Positions 45,745 to 55,587 of a stretch of 64,000 bases of DNA are shown here, one piece after another. The position numbers and the translations under genes are program-made. The DNA is taken from assembly GCF_014467075.1 (NCBI RefSeq), contig NZ_AP023027.1, positions 2,793,501 to 2,857,500 on the forward strand, read 5' to 3'. The notes beneath the pieces are model-generated. The model had not been told where the DNA came from. It searched no databases and was given only the letters and a program-made list of their open reading frames with translations. Source of the DNA: Anaerostipes caccae L1-92. Its GTDB lineage: Bacteria; Bacillota; Clostridia; Lachnospirales; Lachnospiraceae. Within the stretch, counting starts at the first letter, position 1, and the number at the start of each line of letters is the position of its first letter.

Positions 45745-45792
45745 TAACAGAAAAGGACACCTCTCTAACATATTTTTTAGAAAAGTGTCCTT
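45745..45792 (-). terminator. Likely terminator after lysS
   Basis: AAGGACAC (45753-45760) pairs with GTGTCCTT (45785-45792), and CTAA/TTAG extends the stem inside. In the minus direction the stem is followed by TTTTCTGTT. It lies 58 bases past the lysS stop. Confidence 0.65.
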
Positions 45793-45849
45793 GTAGTACT
45801 ATATATTTATCTGTACTAAGATCGGGTTTATTTTAAAAAGCTTTAAGAT

Positions 45850-47763
45850 TTAATACAGCTTTGCTCCCGCCGGAATCCGGTCATCCACCATCAGCAGATT
45901 TAATCCCTCTCTTCCGCCTTCCTCGTGTACTGCTGAAATCAGCATACCCTCAGAATCAATGCCCATCATCTTTCTCGGGGGCAGATTTACGATTGCGACT
46001 GCAGTCTTTCCAATCAGTTCTTCCGGTTCATAATACTCGTGAATACCGCTTAAAATCGTGCGTTTCCGGTCTGTTCCGTCATTCAGAGTAAACTTCAGAA
46101 GCTTCTTGCTCTTCGGAACTTCCTCACATGCCTCGATCTTCACGGCACGGAAATCGGACTTGCTGAACGTGTCAAAGTCAATCATTTGTTCAAAAAGCGG
46201 CTCGATTTTTACATTGGAAAAATCAACTTTCTCAGCCGTTTTTTTCTCTGCTGCTGCAGCTTTTTCCGCCTTTGCCCCGCCCTTCTTGGCATCCAGTGAC
46301 TTCATCGTCGGGAATAACAGCACATCCCTGATCGCTGATGAGTCTGTCAGCAGCATGACCATTCGATCGATTCCAAAGCCAATGCCTCCTGTCGGCGGCA
46401 TACCGATCTCTAACGCATTCAGAAAATCTTCGTCTGTGGAATTTGCTTCTTCGTCACCCTGGGCAAGCAGTTCTTCCTGTGCCTTAAACCGTTCTCTCTG
46501 ATCGATGGGATCATTAAGCTCAGAGTAGGCATTTGCCATTTCCCATCCGTTCATGAAAAACTCAAACCGTTCCACATAGTCCGGATTTTCCGGCTTCTTT
46601 TTTGTAAGAGGAGAGATCTCCACCGGATGATCCAAAACAAAGGTAGGCTGAACAAGTTTATCTTCCACAAACTCCTCAAAGAACAGATTGAGGATATCTC
46701 CTTTTTTATGGCGCTCTTCATATTCCACATGGTGTTCATCCGCGGCTTTCCTTGCGTCTTCAACCGTATGGATCTCGTCAAAGTCAACACCTGCATATTT
46801 CTTTACAGCATCAACCATCGTAATCTTTTCAAACGGTTTGCCCAAATCCATCTCAATGCCATTGTAGGTAATCGTGGTGCTTCCCACGACTTCCTGTGCC
46901 AGGTAGCGGTACAGGTTTTCTGTCAGCTCCATCATTCCATTATAATCTGTATACGCCTGGTATAATTCCATCAGCGTAAATTCCGGATTATGTCTGGTGT
47001 CCACACCCTCATTTCGGAATACCCGGCCGATCTCATACACTTTTTCCAGACCGCCGACAATCAGTCGCTTTAAATAAAGTTCCAGAGAAATACGGAGTTT
47101 TACGTCTTCATCCAATGCATTATAGTGGGTCTCAAACGGTCTGGCCGCTGCTCCCCCGGCATTCGGCACCAGCATCGGTGTTTCTACTTCCATAAATCCC
47201 TGTCCGTCTAAGAAAGAACGGATCTTGCTGATGATCTTAGAACGTTTAATAAACGTGCCTTTAGATTCCTCATTCATGATCAGATCCACATACCTCTGGC
47301 GGTATCTGGCATCGGTATCCTTTAAGCCATGGAACTTCTCCGGAAGGGGCTTCAGACTTTTTGATAAGAGTACAACCTCTTTTGCGTGGATGGACTTTTC
47401 CCCGGTTTTGGTCACAAATACAGTTCCTTTGATTCCAATGATATCTCCGATATCCATCTTTTTAAAATCCTTGTATTCCTCTACACCGATTTCGTCTCTG
47501 GCCACATATGCCTGAATACGTCCCTCAAGATCCTGAATATTACAGAAAGAAGCCTTTCCCATGACCCTCTTGAACATCATCCGGCCTGCAACAGACACTT
47601 CTTTTCCTTCCAGTTCTTCAAAATGATCTTTGATCTCCATAGAGTGGTGCGTTGTATCATACTTCATGATCTCAAACGGATTTTTCCCTGCACTCTGTAA
47701 TTCTTCCAGTTTATTTCTGCGTACCCTGACAAGTTCGCCCGCATCTTTGTTCTGTTCTGCCAC
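45850..47763 (-). CDS. lysS: Lysyl-tRNA synthetase, class II, with C-terminal tRNA-binding domain
   Basis: A 637-residue enzyme. The OB-fold anticodon domain spans about 60-160; class II motif 1 lies around [10 protein letters not shown], motif 2 is [17 protein letters not shown] and motif 3 [13 protein letters not shown]. Standard bacterial LysS ends near residue 500. Here an Ala/Lys linker is followed by about 115 residues ([16 protein letters not shown] to [10 protein letters not shown]) of the Trbp111/EMAP-II type tRNA-binding fold, as found at the end of many MetRS. GTG 47763 is the start, 12 bases after greA. The extra domain should increase tRNA affinity. Confidence 0.93.
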   Translation of the reverse strand: MAEQNKDAGELVRVRRNKLEELQSAGKNPFEIMKYDTTHHSMEIKDHFEELEGKEVSVAGRMMFKRVMGKASFCNIQDLEGRIQAYVARDEIGVEEYKDFKKMDIGDIIGIKGTVFVTKTGEKSIHAKEVVLLSKSLKPLPEKFHGLKDTDARYRQRYVDLIMNEESKGTFIKRSKIISKIRSFLDGQGFMEVETPMLVPNAGGAAARPFETHYNALDEDVKLRISLELYLKRLIVGGLEKVYEIGRVFRNEGVDTRHNPEFTLMELYQAYTDYNGMMELTENLYRYLAQEVVGSTTITYNGIEMDLGKPFEKITMVDAVKKYAGVDFDEIHTVEDARKAADEHHVEYEERHKKGDILNLFFEEFVEDKLVQPTFVLDHPVEISPLTKKKPENPDYVERFEFFMNGWEMANAYSELNDPIDQRERFKAQEELLAQGDEEANSTDEDFLNALEIGMPPTGGIGFGIDRMVMLLTDSSAIRDVLLFPTMKSLDAKKGGAKAEKAAAAEKKTAEKVDFSNVKIEPLFEQMIDFDTFSKSDFRAVKIEACEEVPKSKKLLKFTLNDGTDRKRTILSGIHEYYEPEELIGKTAVAIVNLPPRKMMGIDSEGMLISAVHEEGGREGLNLLMVDDRIPAGAKLY

Positions 47764-47775
47764 TTTCCAACCCTC

Positions 47776-48255
47776 TTACTTTCTCTTAACGTCTAAAACT
47801 TTATATTGATTCACCTGGCCTACGCCTTCCACTTCTACCACATCTCCGATCTTCGCCCCGAGCAGTGCCTTGCCGATCGGTGCTTCATTGGAAATCTTAT
47901 TATTCAGGATATCGGCCTCTGTGGAACCGACGATATGATAAGTAACTTCTTCCTTAAATGTAAGGTCCTCTAACTTTACAAGGCAGCCAAGGCTGATGAC
48001 ACCATGCTGGAATTCCTCATCGATCACCTCTGCATTTTTCAGGATCTGTTCTAATTCTTCGATCCTTGCCTCAATGTCCCTCTGCTCATCTTTCGCAGCA
48101 TCGTACTCAGCATTCTCTGATAAGTCTCCCTGCTCTCTCGCTTCTTTGATCTTCTGGGCTACTTCTTTTCTTTTGACAACCTTTAAATCCTGTAATTCAT
48201 CCTCTAAAGTTTTTAAACCCTCCTGAGTCAGAATATTCTTTTTTGCTTCTGCCAT
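47776..48255 (-). CDS. greA: Transcription elongation factor GreA
   Basis: A 159-residue protein. The N-terminal coiled coil carries the acidic tip [16 protein letters not shown] near 42-57, which inserts in the RNA polymerase secondary channel to promote cleavage of backtracked RNA. The C-terminal FKBP-like domain has [17 protein letters not shown]. Length is normal. It has its own consensus promoter at 48322-48351 and is followed by lysS, so the two form a transcript. The greA-lysS pairing is common in clostridia. Confidence 0.96.
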   Translation of the reverse strand: MAEAKKNILTQEGLKTLEDELQDLKVVKRKEVAQKIKEAREQGDLSENAEYDAAKDEQRDIEARIEELEQILKNAEVIDEEFQHGVISLGCLVKLEDLTFKEEVTYHIVGSTEADILNNKISNEAPIGKALLGAKIGDVVEVEGVGQVNQYKVLDVKRK

Positions 48256-48321
48256 ATTTTCGCTTCCTTTCCTTCTATATCAATCCTTCTGTCCGTCTGG
48301 TTCGTACACGCTCATCCGTAA

Positions 48322-48351
48322 ATTATATCTCAGTACTGTTTTATTTGTCAA
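48322..48351 (-). promoter_or_regulatory. Consensus sigma-A promoter of greA-lysS
   Basis: On the minus strand TTGACA (48346-48351), 18 bases, TATAAT (48322-48327). Both hexamers are perfect. The -35 lies inside the last codons of dusB, and the greA start is 66 bases downstream. Confidence 0.85.
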
Positions 48352-49339
48352 CAGAGGACGCCCCGTTATTTCTGATGATCGCCTCCAGTTCCCCTATACT
48401 CTCTGCATGGTTTACCTGATCTCTCAGCTTTGCCGCACCGGCGAGCCCATGGGTATACCATGAGACATGCTTTCTCATCTCCCGGATGCCGATGTATTCG
48501 CCTTTGTACTCGATCATCATTCTCGCATGTCTCAGAATCATCTGGATAATCTCTTCAATCTCCGGCCGCGGCATCAGTTCCCCTGTGTCAAAATAATGAC
48601 ATAGTTCTTTGAAGATCCACGGATTTCCTTTGGCTCCTCTGGCAATCATAAAGCCGTCACAGCCGGTCTCCCGAAGCATCGCTTCCGCATCCAGAGGTGA
48701 ATTGATATCACCGTTTCCTATCACCGGAATGGAAACGGCTTCTTTGACCTGTCTTATGATATCCCAGTCCGCTTTCCCGGAATAATACTGTTCTCTTGTT
48801 CTTCCATGGACAGCGACTGCTGCCGCTCCGCTCTGTTCTGCGATCTTTGCCATCTCCACTGCGTTTACATGTTCATCATCAAAACCTTTTCTGATCTTCA
48901 CCGTTACCGGTACACTTAACCTGTCTGCCATGGCTTTAATGATCTTTCCTGCAAGGACAGGATCTTTCATCAGAGCCGATCCGTCTCCGTTATTTACAAT
49001 CTTCGGCACCGGACATCCCATGTTAATGTCAATAAGGTCAAAACCCATTTCCTGGACCCGGACAGCCATATCCGCCATCAGTTCCGGTTCTGAGCCAAAA
49101 ATCTGCGCCGCAATGGGCCTTTCCCATTCTTCTTTTGCAAGCAAAGGTCCTGTATTGGGACTATTGTAATACATACCTTTTGCGCTGACCATTTCTGTAT
49201 AGAGAAGTCCCGCACCCATTTCTTTGCACAGCAGCCGGTAAGGAAGGTCCGTGACTCCTGCCATCGGGGCCAGCAAAAAAGGATGTTCTATTTCAATATC
49301 TCCAATGATCAGCGGGTTTAGTCTACTGCTGCTTTTCAT
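48341..49339 (-). CDS. dusB: tRNA-dihydrouridine synthase, DusB type
   Basis: A 332-residue flavoenzyme that reduces uridine in the tRNA D-loop. [13 protein letters not shown] starts the FMN barrel, [17 protein letters not shown] holds the catalytic cysteine, [11 protein letters not shown] and [15 protein letters not shown] bind FMN and tRNA, and GNGDI closes the site. It overlaps the 3' end of coaX by 17 bases, so it belongs to the biotin/pantothenate operon. Confidence 0.94.
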   Translation of the reverse strand: MKSSSRLNPLIIGDIEIEHPFLLAPMAGVTDLPYRLLCKEMGAGLLYTEMVSAKGMYYNSPNTGPLLAKEEWERPIAAQIFGSEPELMADMAVRVQEMGFDLIDINMGCPVPKIVNNGDGSALMKDPVLAGKIIKAMADRLSVPVTVKIRKGFDDEHVNAVEMAKIAEQSGAAAVAVHGRTREQYYSGKADWDIIRQVKEAVSIPVIGNGDINSPLDAEAMLRETGCDGFMIARGAKGNPWIFKELCHYFDTGELMPRPEIEEIIQMILRHARMMIEYKGEYIGIREMRKHVSWYTHGLAGAAKLRDQVNHAESIGELEAIIRNNGASSVDK

Positions 49340-50090
49340 AAATAATCCGCAATCCCTTCAATGTCAGTGTATCGTCAAAACAGTTGATCTCCGGCACTTC
49401 CCTGGAAATCATCTTTCCAAGTCCCCCGGTCGCCACGACTTTCATGTCTTTAAATCCCGTTTCCTTCTTCATCTGCTCAATGATATATTTGGTCTCCCCG
49501 ATCACTCCGTACATAAGTCCCGCCTGCATGCTTGTGATCGTATTTGTGGCAAGGATACTCTCCGGCGTCTTGATCTCGATCTCCGGAAGTCTTGCCGCTC
49601 CCTTCCATAATGCATTGGCAGAGGTTCGGATGCCCGGTGCGGTGACTCCGGCCAGAAATACTCCGTCTTCCGTAACCACGTCATAGGTAGTGGCCGTCCC
49701 GTAATCGATTACCAGAGTAGGCCCCCCGTAAATTTCATAGGCAGCTACAAGGTCCACGATACGGTCTGCTCCTACCTCCCTGGGATTCAGTCTTCCCAAG
49801 TTGATTCCTGTCTTGATGCCGGGTCCGACGATCACCGGAGTCACATCAAAATATTTGATGATTCCGTTGGTGAGAGAATACATGATATTCGGCACAACCG
49901 ATCCGATGATCGCAGCGCTGATCTGTTTTGTATCCAGCCCCTTGGCGGCGATCATATCCCGGATCAGGATTCCGAACTCATCTGAAGTTCTCGGAAGTTT
50001 CGTTGTGATACGAAACAGTTCCACCAGATCCTTCTCCACAAAGATACCAGCTGTAATATTGGTATTTCCCACGTCCATAGTCAATAACAT
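49323..50090 (-). CDS. coaX: Type III pantothenate kinase
   Basis: A 255-residue member of the ASKHA fold. [13 protein letters not shown] is the phosphate-binding loop, [11 protein letters not shown] and [13 protein letters not shown] carry the pantothenate-binding and catalytic Asp residues. It phosphorylates pantothenate in the first step of CoA synthesis and is not feedback inhibited, needing a monovalent cation. It follows the small unknown gene by 3 bases and overlaps dusB. Confidence 0.95.
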   Translation of the reverse strand: MLLTMDVGNTNITAGIFVEKDLVELFRITTKLPRTSDEFGILIRDMIAAKGLDTKQISAAIIGSVVPNIMYSLTNGIIKYFDVTPVIVGPGIKTGINLGRLNPREVGADRIVDLVAAYEIYGGPTLVIDYGTATTYDVVTEDGVFLAGVTAPGIRTSANALWKGAARLPEIEIKTPESILATNTITSMQAGLMYGVIGETKYIIEQMKKETGFKDMKVVATGGLGKMISREVPEINCFDDTLTLKGLRIIYEKQQ

Positions 50091-50093
50091 TGC

Positions 50094-50423
50094 TTATACC
50101 TCTTCTCCCAGAAAGAACACCCGAAAAAACAGTTCCAGCGATTCCCAGAGATCCGCTCTGTCCCGCTGCATTTCTTTTATCTTCAGTGCACTTCCGATTT
50201 CATCATAAAAATAATCATTTTCCGCTGCTGTCGTTTTAAATGACAGCTTCCCGTCCTCATCAAACTCAAGCGTTAAGATGCCCCCGATCTCTTCTGTGTA
50301 CAGCACACAGGCAATCTTTAATTCATCCTTGATCTGCTGGGGAAGGGATTCAAAATCTTCATTTAAATAATATTTCTTTTCATATCCATTGGAACCGCAT
50401 AGAGTTATGGTCTCCTGATACAT
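50094..50423 (-). CDS. Small conserved-looking protein of unknown function
   Basis: A 109-residue acidic protein (YYLNEDFESLPQQIKDEL, LTLEFDEDGKLSFKTTA) with no membrane segment. It lies 12 bases after birA and 3 bases before coaX. The position between birA and coaX is, as far as I know, usual in Lachnospiraceae (possibly the group called DUF6145). No catalytic motif is seen. Function unknown. Confidence 0.75.
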   Translation of the reverse strand: MYQETITLCGSNGYEKKYYLNEDFESLPQQIKDELKIACVLYTEEIGGILTLEFDEDGKLSFKTTAAENDYFYDEIGSALKIKEMQRDRADLWESLELFFRVFFLGEEV

Positions 50424-50435
50424 ACTTCCTCCTGT

Positions 50436-51419
50436 TTATACACTGTAACCGTGGATTCCCCGTATCGATACTTCTCCAGAAAAAATCTCTCTGGTCCGTC
50501 CAAGAGAATCTTCCACGATCAATTCTCCGCGCCGGTTGATCCCCCCGGACTTACACATATATTCATCATTTCCCCTCATAACTTTGATTTCCTGTCCGCG
50601 ATGCGCAAGAAAACTGTTGTATTCTTCCATCAGCATGGAAAAATCCTGAGTTTTTTTAAAGATCTCATAATCATGCTCAAAATGTTCCAAAACTCTGCAG
50701 AGAAGTGCGATCCGGTCAGCAGGTTTTCCCGTCTCTAAAAACAGAGACGTAGCTTTGTCCCTGACTTCTTCCGGAAATTGTTCAATATTGGCATTGATCC
50801 CGATCCCTACAACAATATAATTCAGTTCATCCATCTGAGCACTCAGTTCCGTGAGGATTCCGCATACTTTTTTTCCGTTGATCAGGACATCATTGGGCCA
50901 TTTGATCTTTCCGTCAATGCCTGCTGCATCTTTGATTCCTTTTTCTACAGCCAGAGCCGCCACAAGGGTCAGCATGGAGCTGTTTTCCAGTTCCACATCC
51001 GGTCTCAGCACAAAACTCATCCAGACACCCTGTCCCGGCACTGAAACCCAGGAACGGCCTCTTCTGCCCTTCCCTGAAGTCTGCTCTTCCGCCGTCACAA
51101 GTGTCCCATGAGAAGCTCCCGCCTCCGCGAGTCTCCTCGCCTCCAGATTGGTGGAATCCACTGTCTTCATCACCTTAACCGTTTTACCAAGCCAGGAAGT
51201 TGACAGACTGCTCTTTATATCTTCTGCCAGAAGAATATCCGGGCTTTTCACCAGTTTATATCCCTTATTACTCACAGAGTCAATGACGTAGCCTTCTTCT
51301 TTTAATGCCTTTATATGTTTCCAGACTGCGGTTCTCGACACCCCGAATGTTTCGCACAATTCCTGCCCGGATACATAGCCGCCGCATTGTTTTAATCGTA
51401 TGAGTATCTTTTCTTTCAT
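50436..51419 (-). CDS. birA: Bifunctional biotin operon repressor/biotin-protein ligase
   Basis: A 327-residue BirA with an N-terminal winged helix (SGQELCETFGVSRTAVWKHI, about 14-33). The catalytic domain has TSGKGRRGRSWVSVPGQG for biotinoyl-AMP, KWPNDVLINGKKVCGIL with the active lysine, and a C-terminal SH3-like domain. It attaches biotin to carboxylase subunits and can repress biotin genes. It starts 3 bases after argF stops. Confidence 0.95.
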   Translation of the reverse strand: MKEKILIRLKQCGGYVSGQELCETFGVSRTAVWKHIKALKEEGYVIDSVSNKGYKLVKSPDILLAEDIKSSLSTSWLGKTVKVMKTVDSTNLEARRLAEAGASHGTLVTAEEQTSGKGRRGRSWVSVPGQGVWMSFVLRPDVELENSSMLTLVAALAVEKGIKDAAGIDGKIKWPNDVLINGKKVCGILTELSAQMDELNYIVVGIGINANIEQFPEEVRDKATSLFLETGKPADRIALLCRVLEHFEHDYEIFKKTQDFSMLMEEYNSFLAHRGQEIKVMRGNDEYMCKSGGINRRGELIVEDSLGRTREIFSGEVSIRGIHGYSV

Positions 51420-51422
51420 TGT

Positions 51423-52361
51423 TTATTTTTCCCCGAGTGTTGCAACCATAACCGCCTTAATCGTATGCATGCGGTTCTCCGCCTCATCAAAAATCACTTC
51501 TGCATGTTTTTCAAATACATCTTCCGTGACTTCATTTCCTTTTACCGCCGGCAGACAGTGCATGACAACGGTTGTATCCTTCTCTGTTTTCTTCATCAGT
51601 TCATCGTTGACCTGGAAGGGCTTCAGAAGAGCCACCCTCTCTGCGGCTTTGTCTTCTTCCCCCATAGAGCACCAAACGTCGGTATAAATACAGTCGGCTC
51701 CCTTCACGGCATCGGTGTCTTCGGTAAAGGTAAGTTTGGCTCCGGATTCCTTGGCATACGTTCTGCACTGCTCGATTAATTCTTCTTTCGGCCACAGGCT
51801 CTTAGGCGCCAGACAGGTGAAGTTAATCCCCATCTTTGCACATCCGATCATTAACGAATTGCCCATGTTATTGCGTCCGTCCCCTGCGAAAACGAAGTTT
51901 AATCCCTTTAATTCTCCGAACTGTTCTCTCAGAGTCAGAAAGTCTGCCAAAATCTGTGTCGGATGATAATCATCAGTAAGTCCGTTCCATACCGGAACAC
52001 CGCTGTATTTCGCCAGCTTTTCCACATTTTCATGTAAAAATCCCCGGAATTCAATTCCGTCGAACATTCTTCCGAGGACTCTGGCCGTATCCTCTACACT
52101 TTCTTTATACCCAAGCTGGATGTCGTCCTTTCCTAAATATTCAGGATGTCCGCCTTCATCGATACATCCGATGGTGAATGCGCACCTCGTCCTAGTGCTC
52201 GGTTTTTCAAAAATAAGGGCGATATTTTTACCCTTCAAACTATCTCCTGTGATCCCTTTTTTCTTATCTTCTTTTAACTGTGCCGCAAGATCCAGCAGGT
52301 AACTGATCTCTTCCGGGGTAAAATCCTTCAGTGTTAAAAAATTTCTTCCTTTTAAATTCAT
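51423..52361 (-). CDS. argF: Ornithine carbamoyltransferase
   Basis: A 312-residue transcarbamylase. [10 protein letters not shown] is the carbamoyl-phosphate loop, [14 protein letters not shown] and DVWCSMGEE follow, and MHCLPAVKG carries the ornithine-site cysteine. It makes citrulline from ornithine and carbamoyl phosphate. CGGAGGAAG precedes the ATG. It stands alone without other arg genes, in a run from the SGNH hydrolase to birA. Either arginine synthesis or arginine deiminase use is possible. Confidence 0.95.
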   Translation of the reverse strand: MNLKGRNFLTLKDFTPEEISYLLDLAAQLKEDKKKGITGDSLKGKNIALIFEKPSTRTRCAFTIGCIDEGGHPEYLGKDDIQLGYKESVEDTARVLGRMFDGIEFRGFLHENVEKLAKYSGVPVWNGLTDDYHPTQILADFLTLREQFGELKGLNFVFAGDGRNNMGNSLMIGCAKMGINFTCLAPKSLWPKEELIEQCRTYAKESGAKLTFTEDTDAVKGADCIYTDVWCSMGEEDKAAERVALLKPFQVNDELMKKTEKDTTVVMHCLPAVKGNEVTEDVFEKHAEVIFDEAENRMHTIKAVMVATLGEK

Positions 52362-52399
52362 CTTTCTTCCTCCGTTTTATGGACTTTGCATAACAATCA

Positions 52400-53053
52400 T
52401 TATATAGCACCCAATATGTTTTCACAAGCCTTACTGATGGCTTCTCCCAGCTTTCTGTGCCCCTCCGCGCTCAAATGGCATGCATCTTTTTCGGACGGTT
52501 CCGCAAACTGTGCGGCATCCATAAAATGAATACCATAAAGGTCCGCCCATTCTTTATAAACAGGCGCCAGGCGCTTGGAATATTCATAAGCCCTCTCAAA
52601 ACCCATAGTCTCTCCGTCTGCCACTTCGCTTATATTTTGCCCGATCAGGATCGGCGACACCAGAAGGATCTCAGACGGCTTTCCATCCTCTCTCTTCTGC
52701 GGAGTGATCTCAAGTATCTTTTTGACCAGCCGTTCAATGGCCTTCCCAATATCCACCGGGGTCAGCTGGAAACGGATCTTCAGATCATTTGTTCCGAGCA
52801 TCAGCACAACCAGATCCAGAGGCCCGTGCGAATGGAGACAGGGTTCCAGATAGGCAAAACCATTTCTGCCCGGACGGATCTCGTCTTCAAAGCAGGTGGT
52901 CCTTCCGTTGAGGCCCTCCGGAATCACCCTGGCCCGTCCCTCCATATTTTTCTCTAATATACTCGTCCATCTCAAGTCATATGGATACCGGAAACCATTT
53001 TCCGGATTATAGCCGTATGTATTTGAATCTCCGTAACACAGTATTGTTTTCAT
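52400..53053 (-). CDS. SGNH/GDSL-type hydrolase (arylesterase-like)
   Basis: A 217-residue cytoplasmic esterase. The start is ATG 53053, with AAGGAGG 7 bases upstream; the open frame begins earlier at 53107 without support. Block I is CYGDSNTYGYNP with the nucleophile Ser8, block II GLNGRTT, block III MLGTNDLK and block V DACHLSAEGH, so the Ser-Gly-Asn-His set is complete. The group includes arylesterases and acyl hydrolases of broad range. No signal peptide is present. Its stop is 38 bases before argF. Confidence 0.88.
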   Translation of the reverse strand: MKTILCYGDSNTYGYNPENGFRYPYDLRWTSILEKNMEGRARVIPEGLNGRTTCFEDEIRPGRNGFAYLEPCLHSHGPLDLVVLMLGTNDLKIRFQLTPVDIGKAIERLVKKILEITPQKREDGKPSEILLVSPILIGQNISEVADGETMGFERAYEYSKRLAPVYKEWADLYGIHFMDAAQFAEPSEKDACHLSAEGHRKLGEAISKACENILGAI

Positions 53054-53080
53054 AAGAAACCTCCTTATAGAAGAACAAAA

Positions 53081-53202
53081 GTGTGCTTCGCACACCTCGC
53101 AAACCAATTTTTTCTAAACACAGCTTTTGTTCAGCGCGCGAAGCTGTGCATTCTGCCCGCAGGGCTTTTATTCCATAGGACGAATTTTCCTATGGAATAA
53201 AA
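53081..53202. repeat. Cluster of stem-loops upstream of the SGNH gene
   Basis: Four inverted repeats follow each other: GTGTGC/GCACAC (53081-53095), CACAGCTT/AAGCTGTG (53119-53148), GCCC/GGGC (53155-53165), and a perfect 15-base arm pair TTTTATTCCATAGGA/TCCTATGGAATAAAA (53166-53202). None has a T-run in the direction of the operon downstream except the separate terminator to the right. They form a highly structured leader or spacer. Confidence 0.65.
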
Positions 53203-53235
53203 ACAGCCGCTTCTTATCATCGTCATAAGAAGCGG
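53198..53235 (-). terminator. Intrinsic terminator of the amino-acid ABC transporter operon
   Basis: CCGCTTCTTAT (53207-53217) and ATAAGAAGCGG (53225-53235) form an 11-base stem with a 7-base loop. In the minus direction CTGTTTTTATT follows. It lies 18 bases after the stop of the ATPase gene. Confidence 0.85.
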
Positions 53236-53252
53236 TTGCTCTGTATCGTTTA

Positions 53253-54002
53253 TTATAATACCTGATTTAAGAAATTGATGGTTCTTGGTTCCTTTGGATT
53301 GGCCAGCAGTTCATGCGGTTCTCCCTGTTCGACGATATATCCACCGTCCATGAAAATGATACGGTCCGCAACTTCTCTCGCAAAGCCCATCTCATGTGTC
53401 ACAACAACCATGGTCATTCCATTCTTGGCCAGCTGTTTCATAACATTTAAAACTTCACCGACCATCTCCGGGTCCAGTGCACTGGTCGGCTCATCAAACA
53501 GCATGATGTCAGGATGCATGGCAAGCGCCCTCGCAATCGCCACACGCTGTTTCTGTCCTCCGGAAAGCTGTGCCGGATAGACATCAGCCTTTTCTTCGAG
53601 TCCCACATCTTTCAGCAAATTTCTTCCGACCGTCTTGGCCTCGTCCAATGTCATTTTCTTTAACTGTACCGGAGCCATTGTAATGTTTTCCAGCACGGTC
53701 TTGTGAGGAAACAGATTAAAATGCTGAAACACCATGCCGATATTCTCTCTCACTTTATTAATATCTGTACCCTTGTCTGTGATGTCGAATCCGTCGACAA
53801 CAACTTCTCCTCCGGTGATCGTTTCAAGTCGGTTAAGACACCTTAAAAATGTACTCTTTCCGGAACCGGAAGGTCCGATCAGACATACGACCTCTCCGTC
53901 TGCGACTTCCAGATCCATTCCTTTTAATACCTCTAGCTCACCAAAACTCTTGACCAGCCCTTTTACTTGAACCTTCACTTTTTTATTATCTTTATTTTCC
54001 AT
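53253..54002 (-). CDS. glnQ: Polar amino-acid ABC transporter, ATP-binding protein (GlnQ-like)
   Basis: A 249-residue ATPase from ATG 54002 (AAAGGAAG upstream), overlapping the permease gene by 11 bases. [15 protein letters not shown] is Walker [17 protein letters not shown] the signature, and [19 protein letters not shown]alker B with D-loop. The downstream [18 protein letters not shown] is characteristic of the polar amino-acid uptake family. It energises import with the permease and lipoprotein encoded upstream. The exact amino acid is not determinable. Confidence 0.93.
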   Translation of the reverse strand: MENKDNKKVKVQVKGLVKSFGELEVLKGMDLEVADGEVVCLIGPSGSGKSTFLRCLNRLETITGGEVVVDGFDITDKGTDINKVRENIGMVFQHFNLFPHKTVLENITMAPVQLKKMTLDEAKTVGRNLLKDVGLEEKADVYPAQLSGGQKQRVAIARALAMHPDIMLFDEPTSALDPEMVGEVLNVMKQLAKNGMTMVVVTHEMGFAREVADRIIFMDGGYIVEQGEPHELLANPKEPRTINFLNQVL

Positions 54003-54675
54003 AAGACAACTTCCTTTCCACAATATTTGCCACCTTAGAAAGGATGGTGCAGATCACCAGGTAATAGATGGCTGCCATCACATAAATGCTCATGACAGAG
54101 GTCGGCTCGTTTGCAGTAATGATCTGGCTGTTCATCGTAAGCTCCCGGATACCGATAGCGTAAACCAGTGATGTATCCTTAATGGAAATGATGAACTGAT
54201 TAATGATGGATGGAAGCATGGTCCTGATAGCCTGAGGAAGGATTACTTTTGACATAGCCTTCCCGTAAGGCAGTCCCAGACTCCTTGCTGCCTCCATCTG
54301 ACCCTTGTCCACAGATTCGATTCCACCCCGGACAATCTCTGCCATATAAGCTCCGGCGTTTAAACTGAGGGCTACAACGGCAGCCACAAAAGGACCTCCG
54401 AAATCATCCCAGTTTAAATCCATAGGCTGCAGAAAGGCTCCCGCCACTCCATAGTACATAATAAATACCTGTACGACAAGAGGAGTTCCCCGGATAATAT
54501 CTACGTAAATTTTGCAGATAATATTCAGTATCTTGTTTTTTGATACGCTGAACATACCAAAAATAATACCGATGATGCTGGCACAGATCAGAGAAGCCAG
54601 GGCAAGCTGCAGTGTCAGTCCCAGCGCCGTCGAGAATGACGGAAAATACTGTTGAAATAGTTCTATAAAGTTCAT
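53992..54675 (-). CDS. glnP: Polar amino-acid ABC transporter, permease (GlnP-like)
   Basis: A 227-residue membrane protein with about five segments. [19 protein letters not shown] near the N-terminus and the coupling [20 protein letters not shown] are family-typical. [19 protein letters not shown] is the EAA-loop entry. It likely acts as a homodimer. It is 11 bases after the binding protein gene. Confidence 0.93.
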   Translation of the reverse strand: MNFIELFQQYFPSFSTALGLTLQLALASLICASIIGIIFGMFSVSKNKILNIICKIYVDIIRGTPLVVQVFIMYYGVAGAFLQPMDLNWDDFGGPFVAAVVALSLNAGAYMAEIVRGGIESVDKGQMEAARSLGLPYGKAMSKVILPQAIRTMLPSIINQFIISIKDTSLVYAIGIRELTMNSQIITANEPTSVMSIYVMAAIYYLVICTILSKVANIVERKLSYGK

Positions 54676-54686
54676 AATCTGTCCGC

Positions 54687-55493
54687 CTACTTAGTCTTTG
54701 TATATTTATCTACAATTTCCTGATATTTTCCGTTGTCTTTGATCTTCTTTAATCCGCTGTTAAACTTCTCTACAAGTTCAGAGTTTTTGCCCTTCTTTAC
54801 AGCAAATCCATACTGGCTTCCGCTCTCGGATGTGAAAGCAACCTGTAATTTAAGATTCTTCTGACCGATCTGATAAGAAATGACAGGGAAGTCTTCAAAA
54901 CATGCAGCTGCATTTCCTGTCAGCACTGCCTGGTACATGGTCGGTGAATCCTTGAACTGTCTTACTTTATATCCATATTTTTCAGCATTTTCGTTGGCAT
55001 ATGTGGCACCTACCGTACCTACCTTTGCTGCTACTGTCTTTCCTTTCAGGCTGGAAAGTGCTTCTTTTTCTGCTTTTTTCTTGTCTTTTATATTATCAAA
55101 TGTTTTTCCGCCCTTTTTCACAGCGAAAGCTACTTTAGAATCGTAGTAAGCCTCAGAAAAATCATATTTCTGCTTTCTTTCCTTCGTGATAGACATACCC
55201 GCGATCATACCGTCGCTCTGTCCGGACTCCACAGAAGCCATGGCAGCGTCAAATCCTACTGCAGTCACTTTGTATTTGAATCCTTCTTCTTTTGCAATCG
55301 CTTCTAATAAATCAAGGTCGATTCCTACACGGTTTCCATCCTTATCTTCAAATTCGAATGGTGTAAATGTGGTGTCAGACGCAATCTTATATGTCTTTTC
55401 CTTGGAGTCTTTCTTATTTCCGCCGCCGCATGCAACCAGGCTGATTCCCATGACAGCTGCGAGACCTACTGCTAAAACTTTTTTCAATCTCAT
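54687..55493 (-). CDS. Amino-acid-binding lipoprotein of the ABC transporter (GlnH-like)
   Basis: A 268-residue SBP_bac_3 protein. GISLVACGGG is a lipobox with the lipidated cysteine at residue 22, followed by SDTTFTPFEFEDKDG, GIDLDLLEAIAKEEG and DGMIAGMSITKERKQKYDFS, the ligand-pocket segments of polar amino-acid receptors. It is anchored outside the membrane. It is first in the operon, with its own promoter at 55559-55587, and AGGAGG before the ATG. Confidence 0.93.
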   Translation of the reverse strand: MRLKKVLAVGLAAVMGISLVACGGGNKKDSKEKTYKIASDTTFTPFEFEDKDGNRVGIDLDLLEAIAKEEGFKYKVTAVGFDAAMASVESGQSDGMIAGMSITKERKQKYDFSEAYYDSKVAFAVKKGGKTFDNIKDKKKAEKEALSSLKGKTVAAKVGTVGATYANENAEKYGYKVRQFKDSPTMYQAVLTGNAAACFEDFPVISYQIGQKNLKLQVAFTSESGSQYGFAVKKGKNSELVEKFNSGLKKIKDNGKYQEIVDKYTKTK

Positions 55494-55558
55494 TCCTTTT
55501 TCCTCCTAAATGATAATATTCGTGTCTTTCCGTTATGAAAAAGTACACACTAATAAAT

Positions 55559-55587
55559 ATTATATCTTATTTTGAAGAATTGGTCAA
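55559..55587 (-). promoter_or_regulatory. Sigma-A promoter of the amino-acid ABC transporter operon
   Basis: On the minus strand TTGACC (55582-55587), 17 bases, TATAAT (55559-55564). The -35 lies within the final codons of the SPFH gene; the lipoprotein start is 65 bases downstream. Confidence 0.85.

Noticed and set aside
46058..46501. Plus-strand frame of 147 codons within lysS
   Set aside because: It is the antisense shadow of the LysS linker and tail; codon use and composition (Ser/Phe/Ala-rich) are typical of antisense frames.
48256..48340. T-box or other leader upstream of greA-lysS
   Set aside because: The gap is too short and lacks the T-box sequence; a plain promoter and ribosome binding site explain it.
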